This document shows positions 21,990-33,297 of a stretch of 64,000 nucleotides of DNA, in pieces. This DNA is from Takakia lepidozioides (lineage: Eukaryota > Streptophyta > Takakiopsida > Takakiales > Takakiaceae): contig CM060731.1 in assembly GCA_030704615.1 (NCBI GenBank), positions 28,520,001 to 28,584,000 on the forward strand, read 5' to 3'. The position numbers and the translations under genes were made by a program. How positions within the stretch are numbered: position 1 is the stretch's first letter; every line of letters starts with the position of its first letter. The notes beneath the pieces were generated by a model, which saw nothing but the letters and a program-made list of their open reading frames with translations, made no database searches and had not been told where the DNA came from.

Positions 21990-22440
21990 CAGATGCAGCA
22001 TCATCAGTGGATTGGAGGAAAGCGGAGTCATGGGCGGCGGACTGGCGGGCAGACTGTTGGGTAGACTGGCCGGGACTGGCACAACGGACTGGCATGGATG
22101 GCGCGGATGGGTTTCTCAGAATGGACGATCCAGATCCTTCGGCCGGCGCGGACTGATAGACTGACAGACTGGGGCAGCAGACGGGCACAGCGGACTGTTG
22201 GGTGGACTTGTGGGGACTGGCACAGCGGACTGGCGTGCACAGCAGACTGGCCGACAGACTGTCGGTTTGGCGGATTGAGGGAACTGGACTCACGGGCAGC
22301 GGACTGGCGGGCGGACTGGCCGTGCCGGACTGGCCGTGCCGGACTGGGGGTGCGGTGGAGCGCGGTGCGGGGGTGGCTGGTAGGGCCGCGGCAGCAGCTG
22401 GCCGAACCCCGGGGGTCCCGGTGAGGGGAGCCGGGCGCCC
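21990..22440. repeat. GGACTGGC-rich low-complexity DNA
   Basis: GC-rich stretch with about a dozen GGACTGGC, GCAGACTG and CGGACTGTTGGG words; the phrase GGGACTGGCACAACGGACTGGC at 22072 (quoted here in part) returns at 22213 with few changes, a period of about 141. Frames on both strands are compositional shadows. Confidence 0.55.
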
Positions 22441-22734
22441 GTGCCCACCGGTCAGCTCGCGCGTGCGCCATAACGTCCCAATTATTGTAAAATGAGAGGC
22501 TATATTCCTCCATGATATTTCAGCTCCACACACTCCACGTGCTTCTGAAGCTTATCCTTTCCCATGTACTTTTTATAGCCTCTATTGTAGATTAATAGCG
22601 ACTCGAATGCATTGCGGGGCCCAAGGAGAGGTCCATGGGTCTGGAGCATGGAGGATGTCCTCTTGCCCCAGGCATGACCCTTTTTTTTGGACGTGGTGTG
22701 GCCATAGGCCTCAACGAATGCTATCGAAAATCCG

Positions 22735-22851
22735 AGGCCTTTTGATTGAACATTTTAGCAGAGAGAGAACCCATCTACTCTTTCCTCCAACGTTTCCTCC
22801 AAAGCGTAGATGGTTTGTGTGTCTGCTAAAATGGTCAATCAAAAGTGAGGC
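22735..22851. repeat. Long hairpin (inverted repeat), MITE- or miRNA-precursor-like
   Basis: Left arm 22735-22782 and right arm 22806-22851 are reverse complements over about 46 bases with a handful of mismatches; key blocks are TTTTGATTGA, CATTTTAGCAGA and CCATCTAC. The loop is about 23 bases (TTTCCTCCAACGTTTCCTCC-type). No coding content. Confidence 0.7.
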
Positions 22852-22972
22852 TCTTGTTCCTTGGTCGACTGCATGTACCATCTCTGCATGATCGTAGCAG
22901 CTAGCTCACGATAATCTGCCTTTTCTAAAGCGCAAGCTTCACGTGTTCCCAGCTATTGTATTTTTCGCCAGC

Positions 22973-23215
22973 TCATTGCTTCGCCGCCATCTGATTGATG
23001 ACTCTGTTATCGTTGATTGGGTCATAGAAACGTACTTTGGATCGCCTATACATTCCTTTCTCGAATGATATACCTTGCCTTCCACCGTACAACGTCATTT
23101 CTCCTCCAGCTGTGATTACAAATTGGTCCGTTGGCATTCTTTTGTTCTTCAAATATGACATCTGGAACATCCTTCTATAAAGCTTCTCGTATCTCGAAGT
23201 TCGATTCGTGCGCAA
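22973..23215 (-). other. Unrecognised 80-codon frame
   Basis: A basic frame (FQMSYLKNKRMP, then GGRQGISFEKGMYRRSK) that looks protein-like in composition but begins at a TTG and has no detectable partner exons. It could be a fragment of a mobile-element polyprotein. No function proposed. Confidence 0.2.
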
Positions 23216-25700
23216 GTGCCTTCAGCTATGCATTGGTGGTCTTCCTGCCTCGAGGTCTGCTATTCATCTACTGAAAGTTGAGCAAGTACAATCTGCAAGG
23301 ATCTTCAGAAATGGTCATGCGAGGGTTCCTGCAGGTTGATACAGAGATAAAATGACACATATATCATTTTATGTGTCATACGTGCAAGGCCGACGTCGAG
23401 TCTCTAGTAACATATCTGATAATTGAAGTTGTCCAATCTCCGTGGCAGCCAACCATGCCAATATCCGTTGCTCTCACTCTCAGACTGCTCCTTCAACTTG
23501 TTTGAAGAACCTGCAATCGATCCAAAACTACCTGATCATCCTGAACCACGAATTTCACAATAATTTCTGTATCCAGAAGTTCGGTGACTCGAATCAGGAA
23601 GTAATTTGCCAGACTCCCGTATCTTGTCGGGTGTCCCGGTTTTTCGAAAGACTGTATGCATCATGGGATTATCCCAGTACACGAGACCACATTTCCCTAA
23701 GCCCTGGAAAGTTTGGATCAGAAAGCGGTTGTCGAAGTCTAACAAACGCCATGGGTACCTGGCAGCATTATTTTGGGGTTGTCCTATTCCCGGTGATTTT
23801 TGTCTGCACTATTCTGGACTGAAAGCCTCTACAGAATAACACTCATGTGCAAACGAAAATAAGAGTCCACAATAGAATCAGCTTTGGACATCTAGAAAGC
23901 GGTGTTGCTGAGCTGCCTAGTGATGGCAGCTAGCAAGCTGAGATTCCACGATTATGATGGTGTTTCAAACAGTTGGATTATGACGTGTTGAAAGTTTGAA
24001 TGCTATTTCCTTGTCCCAGCCTGTAATGTGAACACGGCTATGATCAGGAATCGCTATGACTGTTAGTTCTTGTGATTTGTATGGTGCATAAAATGAACAT
24101 CTGGCTCAATGTGGTAGCACAACACATGTGGTTGAAGACTTTGGGTGTCGACTGAGAATTACCATACACCGATTGTGAGCATTTTGGGATAACGACGCAA
24201 CTGAAATGGTCCTCTTTGGACAAACCTCCGCAGTGTCGAATCTACTCTAGCTCGCCACCTGATGGCTACATCGTGTTCTGGCTGCTGCAAAGCTCCTAAT
24301 GGTCTGGTAGTGAGCATGATCCTACATGCTCAGCACAGGAGGCACATTGTGCAGAGCCCCAAGGTTGGCGTCGATGACGCAGGTGATAGATAATGATAGA
24401 ACTTCAACCAACCCTGCCACCGTGTAAGCCCCACTAAATTCTCCAGGGAAGAAAGCCATCTTGATGGCAGGATACAAATTGTCAACAACGCTTCAGGTGA
24501 CCTCCACGTGACAGTTGTCTACTATGTAACACAAGCTCCATCGATGTGTGCTCATGCTGTAATGAACGAGCACAAGTTGCCCACCCAAAAATACCCATGC
24601 TAAAGACAGCTCTAGAGTGCTGCACATTATGGCTTGGTTTCACCATGTTGCGCCCTAAGGCGTTTCCTCAGCAAACCTAGAGCGTTTGACTAGGTTCTGG
24701 ATTTCAAATGTTTGTGGGAACTTCCAGGGTTCCGTTACAGGCTAACTTAGCAGAGAAGTATTCAACGTTAGAATAATCTGAGGAACTGATTTCTAAGGAT
24801 ACTGAACACCTACTAGTCGGCCAGTGAGGGCATCACACGCATGGCTTTCAGGCCGAAACTTGGATACGGTTTTGGTAATGGCTTTATGATGTTTACACAT
24901 TGACCATGTTCCATCTATTCCATCTATTCTAACCAGTGAGCTGGCTGTCCTTCCTTACATGGAATAGGAAGCAGTTTCAGTTAGGAAGACATGGATGTGG
25001 ATTTGCACCAGCGTTTGGGACATACCTTAAATCTATTGGAGTACTTCAAACTTTTGTCATATAGCTTCTCCTTCACAAAGTTTCTTCATTTAACGACTCT
25101 GGTTTAGGGTTTAAGGTCGCTAGTCCCTATTCAATATTGAGAAATGTCTGCAACTTGCACTTTGGATGAGGGGTGGCGTATGGGTCTCGTGTCATCACTA
25201 AGTCTTATCCCAAGTTCAAACTGCCCCGCCCAGATCCCAAGTTTCCACTTTTGGAAACTGGGCCCTGTCCGATCCCAAAAATGATTGAAGTGTATCCTTT
25301 GAATGTTTCTTGAACCTTACCGTGACTACAATAGAAAAATGGGGGCCCGTCCTGTTTCCACTAATATCTCCAAAATGCATCTGGGCCACTCTCACACTTC
25401 CCAAAATGAGGAGGTGGTGGCAGATTCTATCCCTTGAAAAATCAAAGGCTCATTCCAAGTGCATATTCAAGCAGCATGGGAAGGGAGTAGAGAAAGACTA
25501 GATCTTAAGGAGATAGCTCTCATCCGAACAACTGATTAAATGGGAAGGGAGCAGAAAAAGACCAGATCACAGGAGATAGCAGCTCTCATCCACACAACTG
25601 ATTTAAAAGGGAGGGAGAAGAGGAAGGATAGATCACGTGGTGAGCTCTCATCCCCAACAACTGAATAAATAGGAAGAGAGAGATAGATCATGAGGAGAGC
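23216..25700. other. Gene-free stretch
   Basis: Only short frames with stops in all phases. I find no homology-like motif, satellite or RNA gene. A minus-strand frame at 23536-23745 is weakly protein-like but unrecognised. Confidence 0.4.
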
Positions 25701-27072
25701 TCCCATCCCCAAAGAAGAAATGTCTCCCAGCGACACATCCCAAAACACGGGGGCTGGTGGCCGCTTCCAAGCGCCTTCCTTGGCCTCCGTATCATATCTA
25801 CATACTATAACTAAAATTAAAAAGCAAGGAAATTGAGTATTAAATAGTATTATAGCCACGTCACGAGTTTCCGCGCGGGCACGGGCCGGTCGCGCAGCGG
25901 GGGAAAAAGCTGTGAAACCGGGCCAAATTCTTGGGAGGCAAACAAGTGTGAGGAGGATGGTGTGGTCGATGAGCGTGGCGTGCAATGCTGCTGTGCTGAG
26001 CCGTTGCGTGGTGCCTGGATTGTTGCGTCGTGATTGCAACAGTGTTGCAGGCTGAATGGAGGTGGAAGATGTAGTGAGCGCAAGAGATTTCATGTTTTGA
26101 TTTAGAGAAAATGAGAGTGAGATCTTCGTTTACAGAGCTCACAAATCGAGGCAATCAACGACGTCTCCCCGTAATAATAATAAGTCTCAGAGAGGATCGT
26201 ACACAAGGGAGGGAGAGAGATTGAAGGGAGACATGTTTTCCACCAGTTCTGTGACAGTGCCTGGATCAGAGAAGTTGGCAGCAAGAGTGTGGAATGGTTA
26301 TGGCAGGTATTGATAGCTGGAGTACCTTCCGCAGTCTGAAGTCATGGAAATCTCTTGTGTGAGAGTTCTCAGGAAGAGGTAATCTTCGAAGAATTTCATT
26401 TCTTGTATGAGATGCTGGAGTTATGTCTGCTTGTCTGTGCTTGCTCTCCCTATTTTGTCCATGGTGGAACTGCTGTGCATCTCACCGATAACTGCCTAAT
26501 TTCAGCTATGATACTGACAATTGTCAAAATTGAGTACTGGAGACACTGAAAGAATAAAAAAGTAGGTTGGAAATCTCAATACCTCTCCAGATCCATTTAG
26601 TGTGCCCGCGCAATAGAAAGACAGCGATTTTTAGCTTTAGCGCGTGACTTTTTCTTGTCACATGCTTTGATGTTTAGTGAGTAGAACGATCCCTAAGGCG
26701 AGAGTGAGAGCTCCAAAATCTGCAGAGTCTTATAGCGTAGAAGTCAGGATTGGCCCCAACTTGTGGTCGATTGTACATGTAATGTGACCGATAATGGGGA
26801 TTGTCTGTGTTGTGAAAAGCATGAATGGTAACTTAACCGTGTAATTATTATCACACAAAGGGAATTGACCTCTTTCATATATCTGATATGTTGCTGATAG
26901 AACTAGATCCATTCTACAGTAGTCCTGATTACAAACAAAGTATCTGTAATTGTAGTAGTCAACTCAACTATTTATCATGCTGCTTGGCATATTTGTGAAT
27001 GCAGGGCTACTTTTTACTGTAACTTAATCTTCCTCATGAAGATACAGAGATAGTAACCAGACATCAACAGCA
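25701..27072. other. Upstream region of the UNC93-like gene
   Basis: 25500-25720 has three imperfect copies of a phrase built on GGGAGGGAGAAGAGGAAGGATAG and GAGCTCTCATCC, about 60-70 bases apart. The rest is unique DNA without an evident ORF and may hold the promoter and 5' UTR of the gene starting at 27073; I cannot point to a TATA box with confidence. Confidence 0.35.
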
Positions 27073-30000
27073 ATGGCGCATCTCTCAGACATCACAGAAG
27101 AAAGTCACGAGTCGGAGGATGATTCTTTCTTTCGGCAACCTTCAAGCATCTTAAGACCCTGGCCCCAGCAGGATCCCCACAATGTCCCTGTTTTGCGGCG
27201 TTCAGATTCGATGGATGGGCACTGGAGTCCATATCTGCGAGACCTGCATATGCTTAACTTGTCCTTTCTCTTCATTTTTCTGGCATATGGAGCTACGCAA
27301 AATCTGGAAACCAGTCTTCACATTGTGAGAATCACTTGCCTTCCTTTGTTTGTTTTTCCTATCACCAACAATTGAAGTAAGAACCTTTGCAGAGTTTGGT
27401 GTGAAGAGCAAGGTGATTGTAATGAAATGGTAGCTGCCTTCCATTTGCAAGTACTGCTCTTCCTCTTGAAGTCACCATCATCATGTCGTCCTCTCACAGC
27501 AATGTATGATTACCGTGGATGAACATAAACACGTTACAGAAGTGTACTATTGCAGCAACGAGATCAAGATTTTCAGCTGTGATAAATGAGGAACATTTAA
27601 CATGGGGCAAGGTAGAACAGCCGAAGAACTACTGCAGAGGAGAAGGAGACAAAAAGGAAAAAAGAAAGAAATGAAATGAAATGGTACTTTATAACGTCCG
27701 TGGAAAGCTCAAAGAGCTTATGGGACAATGGGAAGAAACAAGAGAGAGGAAACAAAACCAGAGCCAAAAATGAAAGAAGTTTATGACGTCTGAAGGAGGT
27801 TCAAAGGGCATAAGGAATGCCAGTAATCAACACAACCAACCTAGAGAGAGAGAGAGAAAGTAAGGAACTTTGTATCGTCCACAGAGGAAGGAGAGGAATG
27901 GAAGTAAAGTTAATTATGTCCATGGGAAGCTCAAAGACTTCATTGGAAAGAAAGAGACAGAAATTCTATACCCTCCGCAAAATGCTGCAAAGGCCCATGG
28001 AATAGGGTAGAACAAACCATGAACTACTTCAGAATACATCAACTGCCACATAAAGATGGAGTGTCTGCAACAGGTGGGCCACGAGGCACTTCAGAATCTT
28101 CAAAGAGAAATGAAATGGTACTCTATAACGTTTGTGGAATGCTCACAGAGCTTATGGGATGAGAAATGAAGTGAAGTGGTATTTCATAACGTCCGGGGAA
28201 AGCTCAAAGAGCTTATGGGACAAATTGGAAAAAACAAGAGAGAGGAAACAAAACCAGAGCCAAAAAACAGCCCAAAAGCAACTATTGCTCAAGGGATTGT
28301 CTAAGGGTCAAGGCCTCATGCAGGTAAGCTGCCAAGCATTTCTGATCCTCATAGTGGAAGACTTCATTGAGAGATGAGAAATGAATGAAATGAAATGGTG
28401 CTTTATAACGTCCGCGGAAAGCTCATAGACCTTATGGGAGAAAATGGAAGAAAACATGAGAGAAGAAACAAAACCAGAGCCAAAAATAAAAACTATTGCT
28501 CGAGTGATTGTCTAAGGGAAAGAAAGAAAGAAGCAACAGAGAGGGGATTGATTGCATCAAGGGAAGTCTGCTTCTGGGCATGATGTGCAAAGCAGATGAC
28601 AAAATGGTTACATTGTTCTGAGTATTAATTTTGAGGCCAGCACTGACATTGTATGGAAAGCTTGATTTGAAATTGCCTATTGCCACTGTGGCCTCTTTAT
28701 TTGAAGTGAAAGGTTGCTTCAGTTGCTTGAGGATACAGCTTTCTTGTTGTGCTGGGATTGTATGCCCAGTCACATTGTATGTAAGAATGTACTCATAAGA
28801 CTTTGTTTGCCATAGCCTTGTGGCCATAGACCCGCGCCCAGTTTGGACGAAAATATAGGGCATAGGCAGTACCTTTGTGAGGGGCTCACTCCAGTAGTGT
28901 GACAATTAGTTTGGGCTTTCCAGATATCCTATAGAAAGCTCTTCACACAAGCATCAATCTGCTCCGTGTGAGCAGCCCAAAAGTTAGACCCCCACAGGGC
29001 CTAGGCTTACCTCGAGATTTTGAAAGTTGGTTACATTACATGTAAGAGAGAGGGAGACGGAATGTACTCATAAGAGGTTTTTTCTGTAGCCATGTAAGAA
29101 TGTCCTCATGCCGGTCCCTGCGAATGTTGGCTTGCCATAGCCTTATGGCCCTAGACGTGGCTCCCAGTTTGGGCACAACAAGAGAGAGAGAAAGAATTAC
29201 TAATGCCATTCCCTGGGAACGTTGGCTTGCTATAGCCTTATGGCCATCAACAACACAGGAAACTAACCCGGAGGCTTTTGTGGGGTTCGCAGTGCACACC
29301 CACCAGGGTTTAGCTTATCCCCGCAGTCCAGCTGCAGGTATAAAATTATTTTCCTGCATCTGCCATTAAGGCACTGACAGAGGCACTTGTCCGCATGGAA
29401 ACTCAACAGCCCGGTTGCTGTGGTATTGATTTTTATAGCCCTGCGTTTGAGAGAGAGACCATGATTTGAGAACTCTTATATTGGTACTCTTTTTGCATGT
29501 GCATGTCCAGATTGATGGTCTTGGGTCCATATCCTTGGGCATATTGTATTTGTCCTTGACGATTTCATCGCTGGGGGCGCCATTTATGGTGATGTGGCTG
29601 GGCTCTAAGAATGCACTTTTATTGGGTCTCTCGGGCTACTGGACCTTTATTGTAGCGAATCTTTTCCCTTCCTGGTAAGCCTCAGGAGCTGAAGACCAAA
29701 ATTTAAGCTGTAAGATTGCAGTACCATATTCCATTTAACCTAGAGTTGAACTTCTGCTTGGTCAGGCAGACTGTCAAAGTTATGTCATTGGCAAACAAAA
29801 GAATTGGTGCTTATGGTCCATTGAAAGTGTGAGTGGATATAAAGGATACATTCTTTGATTTCATTGGCGGTAAAACTCTTTCGCTTCAGGGTAACTAGAA
29901 CAAATGATTTTTATTCTGTTTCTAGTGTTGAGTTTTAGGACAAGTGCAAAGTTCAGATGCAAATAAAGGGTCATAAACTGCTCTCAATCAAAGAAAGGCA

Positions 30001-33000
30001 TAACTTGGAGATTATTGCTGTCCGTGTGAGTGGCAGGTACACAATGATTCCTGCATCTGTTTTTCTTGGGTTTACAGCCTCAGTTCTTTGGGTTGCTGAG
30101 GTGATGTCTTTATCTCCTCTCTCATAGCCAAGGTGATGATAGTGTTGGTTCATCAAATTTTTGTGGTGTTTGTGTTTTGGGCAATATTTCTGGTTTTGGG
30201 AAGTGTGCATGCCTCAGATCAGATATGAAATGATCAGAAAAAGTTGAATTCACCTACAACCAGGCTCTGCAGAAGTACCTGGCAATTCAAGTTTCTACAA
30301 CTGACTGTGCCTAGAGCTTGTTTTCAGGTGATAGTTTACTACAGTCCAATTATGAGAGGCAATCTTTTTTTTGCATGACTCATTCTAGCTGCGTTGAAAG
30401 AAACAATCCGCAGTCTGGAATTGATAAGCCTGGTGTAACTCCCACTTTGAGATGTTGATCTCTGGGAATGGGATTCACAGGGCACATACCTGACATATGC
30501 AGCAAAAAGTCATGCAGCTGCATGCAACATATCAGAAGAAGCTGCAATTGGGACTTTCAATGGGAGGTTTTGGGGGGTATTTGCATCAAATCAGGTTCTG
30601 TACCTCATCCCTGGTTTGCAGTTTGCTGATCCAGTGTTAGAAGACCTTTCCCTTTTGGATGGAGGATCTCTTTGTATGGTTCTTAAGGGTGAACTAAGAG
30701 GCACGTCCACATTTTCTTTTGTTTGGTGATATTTGAAAGATCAAAGCGTTAAAGCAGGATAAACCTCGACAGACAGGAAATTCCTGGCCAATGAGAAGGA
30801 AACTCAGTAATATATCTGCTAAGTCTCGTCTTATGTACAATTAGTACAACTTTTTCTGGAAAATGATAAGAAAATTGAATCTGATATCTCAGGTGATAGG
30901 CAATCTTATATCGCTGGTCTTACTGCAGTATGGAAAGGTGCGTGAAACAAACAACAGATTTTTGCAGTATTCCTGCTGATAGATTCCAGCTTGGCAAAGG
31001 GAGTCATGTTGTTGTCAGGAGATGTGAGCTGTCTGAAGGAGACTAGCTAAAACCATTGCAGAGCCCTGTTATGGTTTCTCACACTCAAGTGAGTGTTTGG
31101 CTATGTAGGGAATGATCTTGATCAAAGAGGATATATGAACAGCCGATTTTGAAATATTCTTAACATGGTGTGTAATCAAAGGCAGCATCCTCCATGATAA
31201 GTGAGTGTTTTGCTGCTACTCGACCTCATTGGGTAGAAAAGACAAAAGAATGGCCTCCTCTATCCGATGTTGTCATTCCATTTTGTGCCAAGCTATGTTT
31301 TATCTCACTGAAGCATTTATGAACCTCCAGGCTTCATCTGCCAATCCAGGCGAAGCCTCTCCTGGCACCATGCAACTTTTCATGGCGTTTCTTGGGAGTA
31401 TGACACTGGGCACTGTTCTTGCCTGCTTTCTGCGACCGCATGGTCAGGGTTCAAACCCCCTCTTAAGAGAGGATTTGGGCCTCTCTCCTAGACAAAATCG
31501 TGAGTTTGTGAACAGGACATTTGCTCTGCTGTTTGAAAAGAAGATGCTGCTGCTCATATTGGTCTTGATCTACACGGGCTTGCAGCAGGCCTTTATCTGG
31601 TATGTGTATTGTGGTGTGTATTCTTTTCTGTGTCACCTGAACATCTGTGGGGGTGCTGTCTCGCTTTCCTGTGTTTGCAGGCACATGAACAAAACCTACT
31701 GTTTATACAGTCAATTGTATCTATACTTCACCACTCCTCTAGAGCAGTTCACTGTTTATTACTGCATCTCGATATGTGACTCATTGATCGTTCGTTCTCA
31801 TCAAGTCATCTATGTTAGAACAGGGGGGATTTCACCAAGGACATCATCACACCAGCCTTTGGTGTTGCTTGGGTTGGAGGTGTGATGGCTTTATATGGCG
31901 CTGCTGATGCAATAGTAAGTTTATTGTCCCCATAACCCTATCTAAGCTTGTAGAGTTACAGAAAAAAATTTCCGTCTCATCTCAATTCTGTTGTTGCATG
32001 GTGTAGGGGTTTTGACGAAGTCAACTTGAGAAGCCACATCCTGCATGCTCAGTTACCGAGTTACTGAGTTTGATTGTCCCTGTTACTCTTCAAGTTCAAG
32101 TTCTTTACTGGGGTCCATGATGGGCGGGATAGGGTTCATTGGTTGCAGGCCAATTTTCAGCAGGGCTCGGCTCAATTGCTATCATTACAGGTGCTGGTGC
32201 GGCTGCACAGGCCTTCGTGATAATTGTACTCTACTGTAGGCAGGAGTAAGTCTCAAGGCTGCCGTGGCCATACTGCAGAAATCTGGTTGTACGTAAAAAT
32301 GTATCCTATTTCCTGATGTATGCTTCAATGGCTCAAGCGCTGGCACCTACTGGCATTCCCTGTGAAAATATCATGTATAGTTCTGAAGCTAAGATTAATC
32401 AGCCGTGTTTTATTTCTCTAGTATTCTGTAATCCCTATTACTGAGATATATGTATATGTGCATAATGCAGGTACATGGAAGGATGGATTGATTACCTAAT
32501 ATTGGGGGGACTAGCAACTGCATGGGGTGTGGGTGATGCCACATTCAACACACAGATCAGTGCACTTCTGGGCATTCTTTATCCCAACGATACTGTGAGC
32601 ACCTGGGTACCCTAAACCCAGATTAATCCCATTCAACAGATTCTTTGGGTATGAAATGACAGAATATGCTGGATGGAAATTATGTAGGACTTCCTCCATA
32701 AGTTGAGGTTTCGCACTCATGTGAGAGTGATGAGCTTGTCCTTACTGTTTATTTGCAGGGAAAATTAAGATCTCGTTCATGACATTGGGTCTCTCATGTA
32801 GGCCTTATGTACTGTGACCTTTAATGTTGTTGCAATATGCTGTTCTTGTTGGGGGTGGGCGGGGACGAGTCGCTCATAACAAAAATCACGAAAAGCTTGG
32901 TGGGTCAGAGATTTGACCAAGCTAGTTCTGTAGGTCATTTAAACCTGGCGATTTGAATGAGCAACCTTGCCTTGACAACTGGTGGCACATGATCTGTAGA

Positions 33001-33297
33001 TCATGTGCTTATTTGCTTGGGACAGAAACCTGTGTTTGTGACTTGTGCCTACTGTAATGGTCCAGCTACTAATGTCATTTAGTCCTCACAGTTTATGTTG
33101 GGATGCCTGGACAGGAGGCTGCATTTGCTCAATGGAAGATTTGGCAGAGTATGGCAACTTCAGCTGCGTTCTTTGCAAGCCCACGAACTAACATAACAAC
33201 CGAGCTAATTTTTCTGCTGGGTGTTCTCTTGGTTTCTATGGTGGCGTTTCTGGTGGTCACATTGAGACCAGAAAGAATGCACTGGTCAAAATGGTGA
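27073..33297 (+). CDS. UNC93-like membrane protein (major-facilitator type)
   Basis: Ten exons with GT-AG introns and consistent phases: 27073-27324, 29511-29674, 30037-30100, 30481-30594, 30893-30937, 31331-31599, 31824-31914, 32133-32245, 32471-32594, 33115-33297; 472 residues. The spliced protein follows plant UNC93-like protein 3 in order: LSFLFIFLAYGATQNLE (first membrane helix), GSISLGILYLS, GSKNALLLGLSGYW, MIPASVFLGFTAS, GTYLTYAAKSHA, the long exon with GSMTLGTVLACFLRP and YTGLQQAFIW, GDFTKDIITPAFGVA, AGQFSAGLGSIA, FNTQISALLGILYPNDT and EAAFAQWKIWQS, ending in a last helix and TGA at 33295. UNC93 proteins are multi-pass proteins related to major facilitators; in plants members are linked to potassium/ABA responses. 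The exact role here is inference. The ~55-residue N-terminus before helix 1 is acidic and Ser-rich and looks cytosolic. All exons appear intact, so the gene is probably functional. LINE pieces lie in intron 1. Confidence 0.93.
27660..28500 (+). repeat. Degenerate ~100-base repeat in UNC93 intron 1
   Basis: The phrase GAAATGAAATGGTACTTTAT then AACGTCCGTGGAAAGCTCAA appears at about 27672, 28108, 28165 and 28386, usually followed by AGAGCTTATGGGA and AACAAAACCAGAGCCAAAAA. A weaker relative is at 52325-52410. Probably fragments of one dispersed element inserted or amplified here. Confidence 0.6.
28776..29250 (-). mobile_element. LINE 3' ends, stacked, in UNC93 intron 1
   Basis: 28776-29025 is the reverse complement of copy A from about 2005 to 1750 (ATAGCCTTGTGGCCAT, then CCAGATATCCTATAGAAAG). 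Two further partial copies of only the 3' terminus follow at about 29070-29180 and 29200-29250, each with GTTGGCTTGC and ATAGCCTTATGGCC. All lie antisense to the host gene within intron 1. Confidence 0.7.

Noticed and set aside
21832-22533. Ser/Pro/Ala-rich 233-codon minus-strand frame
   Set aside because: Generated by the GC-rich GGACTGGC repeat; the opposite strand is open as well.
25536-26093. 185-codon minus-strand frame
   Set aside because: No domain, low-complexity Leu/Ser composition, overlaps local purine-rich repeats; not supported as a gene.
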